Below are positions 6,521-8,269 of a stretch of 8,269 nucleotides of DNA, piece by piece (the stretch's first letter is position 1; every line of letters starts with the position of its first letter). Origin of the DNA: Myxococcales bacterium (GTDB lineage: Bacteria > Myxococcota > Bradymonadia > UBA7976 > UBA1532); contig JAGQJJ010000136.1 of assembly GCA_020430675.1 (NCBI GenBank), positions 1-8,269 on the forward strand, in the 5' to 3' direction. The position numbers and the translations under genes were made by a program. The notes below the pieces were generated by a model. The model was given only the letters and a program-made list of their open reading frames with translations, ran no database searches and was not told the origin of the DNA.

Positions 6521-7576
6521 ATGAACCTCGGCGGTGATCTGTTCCGCAAGAAGGAGCCGCCCCCGCAGCCGGCGATGGCCGCGCCAGTCGCGCAGGCCAT
6601 GCAGAACCCGGCGGCGTTTTTTGATACGCCCTCGGCCGCGGTGCTCGATGAGCCACCGAAGCCGGGCGCCGAGTTTGCCAACCCGCTGCAAGTGGGCAGC
6701 TACTCGCAGGCGGCGGCGCCGATCGATCTGAGCGCCGACGAAGAGGCCGCGCTCAACAACTACGAGCACAAGCAGAAGGGCATCAAGCCGGGCCTGGCGA
6801 TCGGCATGACCGTCGCCATCGGCGCGCTGACCCTGGCCTTCGGTCTGCTGCTTGGCAACTCGCGGCAGGCGCGCAAGCTGGTCAACGTGCAGGTCGACGC
6901 CTCGGTGCGGGTGCGCGACAACATGCAGCCGCTGCTCGACACGCTCAATCAGCTTCGGCCGATCATCAAGACCATGAAGAGCGACGAGGCCGACTGGGAC
7001 AAGATCAAGGCGATCCCGGCCGAGCTGCCCGCGGTCGACGCCGGGCGCATCATGACCTCGCCGGTGCCGCTCGACCCCGACCTGAACCGCATGCTGGGCA
7101 ATATGCTCGTCGACCTCAACGCGCTGTTCCAGGAGACGACCAATCACCGGTCGATCACGCTGGGCCGCGACAGGGCCGAGCTGGAGGCCATCGCCGAAGG
7201 CACCGAGTTCAGCAAGAACCAGTACTTTGCGGTGCTCTACCAGCCCAACGACCCGAAGACGCCGCCGCTGGCGTACATCCCGCCCACGGGCATGATCGTG
7301 GCCGTCACGGGCAGGCCGCACGCCAATGAGGCGGGCGATGACAATGTGCTGCCGATCGTCACCCGCGAGGGCAAGGAGTCGGAGGTCAGCCTGACCCGGG
7401 TGCTGACCATCAAGAAGGAAGAGTTTCTTGAGTCGGGCCGCTCCAACGCCCTGACGATGTACGGCAAGCGCGTGGAAGATTTGAAGAATCGCCTCACGCG
7501 CATCGAGCAGTACGAAGAGACCTTCCGCAAGGTGCTGGAAGAGCAGGCCGCGCGGTCCAAGGTCTTCTCCATCTGA
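6521..7576 (+). CDS. Single-pass membrane protein with Pro-rich N-terminus and C-terminal coiled coil, unknown function
   Basis: No family is recognised. From ATG 6521 the product is 351 residues. Residues 1-90 are rich in Pro and Ala with charged patches (FRKKEPPPQP near the start) and are probably disordered. One hydrophobic helix spans about 91-113. The following 230 residues are soluble, with helical stretches at about 117-150, a mixed alpha/beta region around 225-290 (AVLYQPNDPKTPPLAYIPPTG lies here), and a charged heptad-like coiled coil at about 310-348. Positive charges flank both sides of the membrane helix, so topology is unclear. The start is uncertain: the frame is open from GTG 6386, and the 20 or so codons before ATG 6521 also encode a Pro-rich stretch with coding-like third positions, but no good ribosome site precedes any candidate. 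A histidine kinase gene begins 52 nt downstream, so the two are probably cotranscribed. The coding call is firm because of codon use and protein-like composition; the function is unknown. Confidence 0.72.
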   Translation: MNLGGDLFRKKEPPPQPAMAAPVAQAMQNPAAFFDTPSAAVLDEPPKPGAEFANPLQVGSYSQAAAPIDLSADEEAALNNYEHKQKGIKPGLAIGMTVAIGALTLAFGLLLGNSRQARKLVNVQVDASVRVRDNMQPLLDTLNQLRPIIKTMKSDEADWDKIKAIPAELPAVDAGRIMTSPVPLDPDLNRMLGNMLVDLNALFQETTNHRSITLGRDRAELEAIAEGTEFSKNQYFAVLYQPNDPKTPPLAYIPPTGMIVAVTGRPHANEAGDDNVLPIVTREGKESEVSLTRVLTIKKEEFLESGRSNALTMYGKRVEDLKNRLTRIEQYEETFRKVLEEQAARSKVFSI

Positions 7577-7628
7577 CCGCTGCCGACCACGACGCGCCGC
7601 ATCGCGCCGTTGCTGCGAGATCGAGCCG

Positions 7629-8269
7629 GTGCGAGAGGTTCCCGACAAGCTGTTGACGCTGGGGTTGGTCGGCCTGGGGCTGGCCCACGAGCTCAACGCC
7701 CCCCTGACTGCCACCCGCCTGGGCCTGGAGCTGCTCGCGCTGCGTTTGCGCGGGCCGCGCGCACCCGCACCCGACGAGGCCGCCGATGAGATCGATCGCC
7801 TGCTCTCGCGGCTGCTGCGCGCGACCGAGCTGATCGATCGGTTTCGGCGCTTTGCCCGCGGCCGCGGCGGCAAGCCCAGGGCGGTGGCGCTCGATGAAGT
7901 CGTCGACTCCGTCTGCGCGCTGGTCCGACCCGCGCTTGGCGAGCTCAACGGCGTGCTGCTGGTCCGCGGTGCGCGATCACCGGCGGCGCAGGTTGTGGTC
8001 GATGCCTTGCTGCTGGAACAGGCCGCGGCCATCGCGGTGCTCAACGCGGGCGATGCGCTGGCCGAACGCAGCGGCACGGTGACCTTGTCGGTCGGCGCCG
8101 ATGAGGCGCGGGCCTGGATTCTCGTCGCCGATGATGGCCCCGGATTCACCGAGCCCGACTCGGCCGGCGTCGCCGGCTACTCGACCAAGGGCGCCGCGGG
8201 CATGGGCGTCGGGCTGGCCCTGGCCCGCCAGATTCTGGCGCAGGCCGGCGGCGCGCTGGAGACGTCGAA
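7629..8269 (+). CDS. Sensorless histidine kinase (3' partial)
   Basis: An open frame from GTG 7629 runs off the window end, giving 213 complete codons. It is a two-component histidine kinase: H-box GLAHELNAPLTA with the phospho-acceptor His20, a helical dimerisation stretch to about residue 80, N-box with Asn139 in AVLNAGDA, G1 box DDGPGF (Asp169), F-box-like GYSTKG, and G2 box GMGVGLALA (from Gly191). The kinase core resembles NtrB-type enzymes. Only 19 residues precede the histidine, so there is no PAS, GAF or transmembrane sensor in this polypeptide, and it should be cytoplasmic. The GTG is the only reasonable start: upstream in-frame codons back into the previous gene contain no ATG, GTG or TTG in the stretch examined, and the ribosome site is weak (GAG at 7617-7619). 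The missing end should hold the last part of the ATPase domain and perhaps a receiver domain. A frameshift that removed an N-terminal sensor is possible but not indicated. The partner regulator is not in the window. Confidence 0.85.
   Translation, partial: MREVPDKLLTLGLVGLGLAHELNAPLTATRLGLELLALRLRGPRAPAPDEAADEIDRLLSRLLRATELIDRFRRFARGRGGKPRAVALDEVVDSVCALVRPALGELNGVLLVRGARSPAAQVVVDALLLEQAAAIAVLNAGDALAERSGTVTLSVGADEARAWILVADDGPGFTEPDSAGVAGYSTKGAAGMGVGLALARQILAQAGGALETS

Noticed and set aside
6392..8149. A 585-codon minus-strand open frame across the membrane protein and kinase genes
   Set aside because: It crosses the boundary between two supported + strand genes and its product is Arg/Ser-rich then His/Arg-rich low complexity.

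Overview
The window is GC-rich (about two thirds by eye), with strong G/C preference at third codon positions. It comes from a Gram-negative bacterium, because it encodes an outer-membrane beta-barrel ending in phenylalanine and a lipoprotein with a clear lipobox. The Asp/Gly-rich calcium-loop lipoprotein, sensorless kinase and proline-rich membrane protein would suit a deltaproteobacterial or myxobacterial-type lineage (Myxococcota or Bradymonadota). That placement is inferred from style only; no marker gene is present. Almost all coding is on the + strand.

Region 1 (1-4009) is a probable two-gene operon. The 3' part of an outer-membrane beta-barrel gene, resembling the alginate-export type porins, is followed 14 nt later by a 1044-residue lipoprotein alpha/beta hydrolase. 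The hydrolase resembles the large bacterial lipases (Pla-1/cef type) and carries Asp-rich, calcium-binding-like loops, one set directly before its catalytic serine. Together they suggest a surface system that cleaves a lipid or ester and takes up or exports a product.

Region 2 (4010-6271) is a 126-nt spacer and then a 711-residue transporter. It has an APC-superfamily 12-helix permease, a PTS EIIA type-2-like domain with its histidine retained, and a TrkA-C (RCK_C) domain. This is a transporter with two built-in cytoplasmic regulatory domains.

Region 3 (6272-6520) is a short boundary. It holds a perfect 7-bp inverted repeat in which the + strand transporter stop and the stop of a small minus-strand ORF sit at mirror-image positions. 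The small ORF (60 codons, Cys-rich) has plausible codon use but no visible ribosome site, so it is only a candidate.

Region 4 (6521-8269) holds an unrecognised single-pass membrane protein with a proline-rich N-terminus and a C-terminal coiled coil. Close behind it, and cut by the window end, is a histidine kinase with no sensor domain. The pair could be a split sensor, but that is inference. No RNA genes, mobile elements, CRISPR arrays or phage features were seen.
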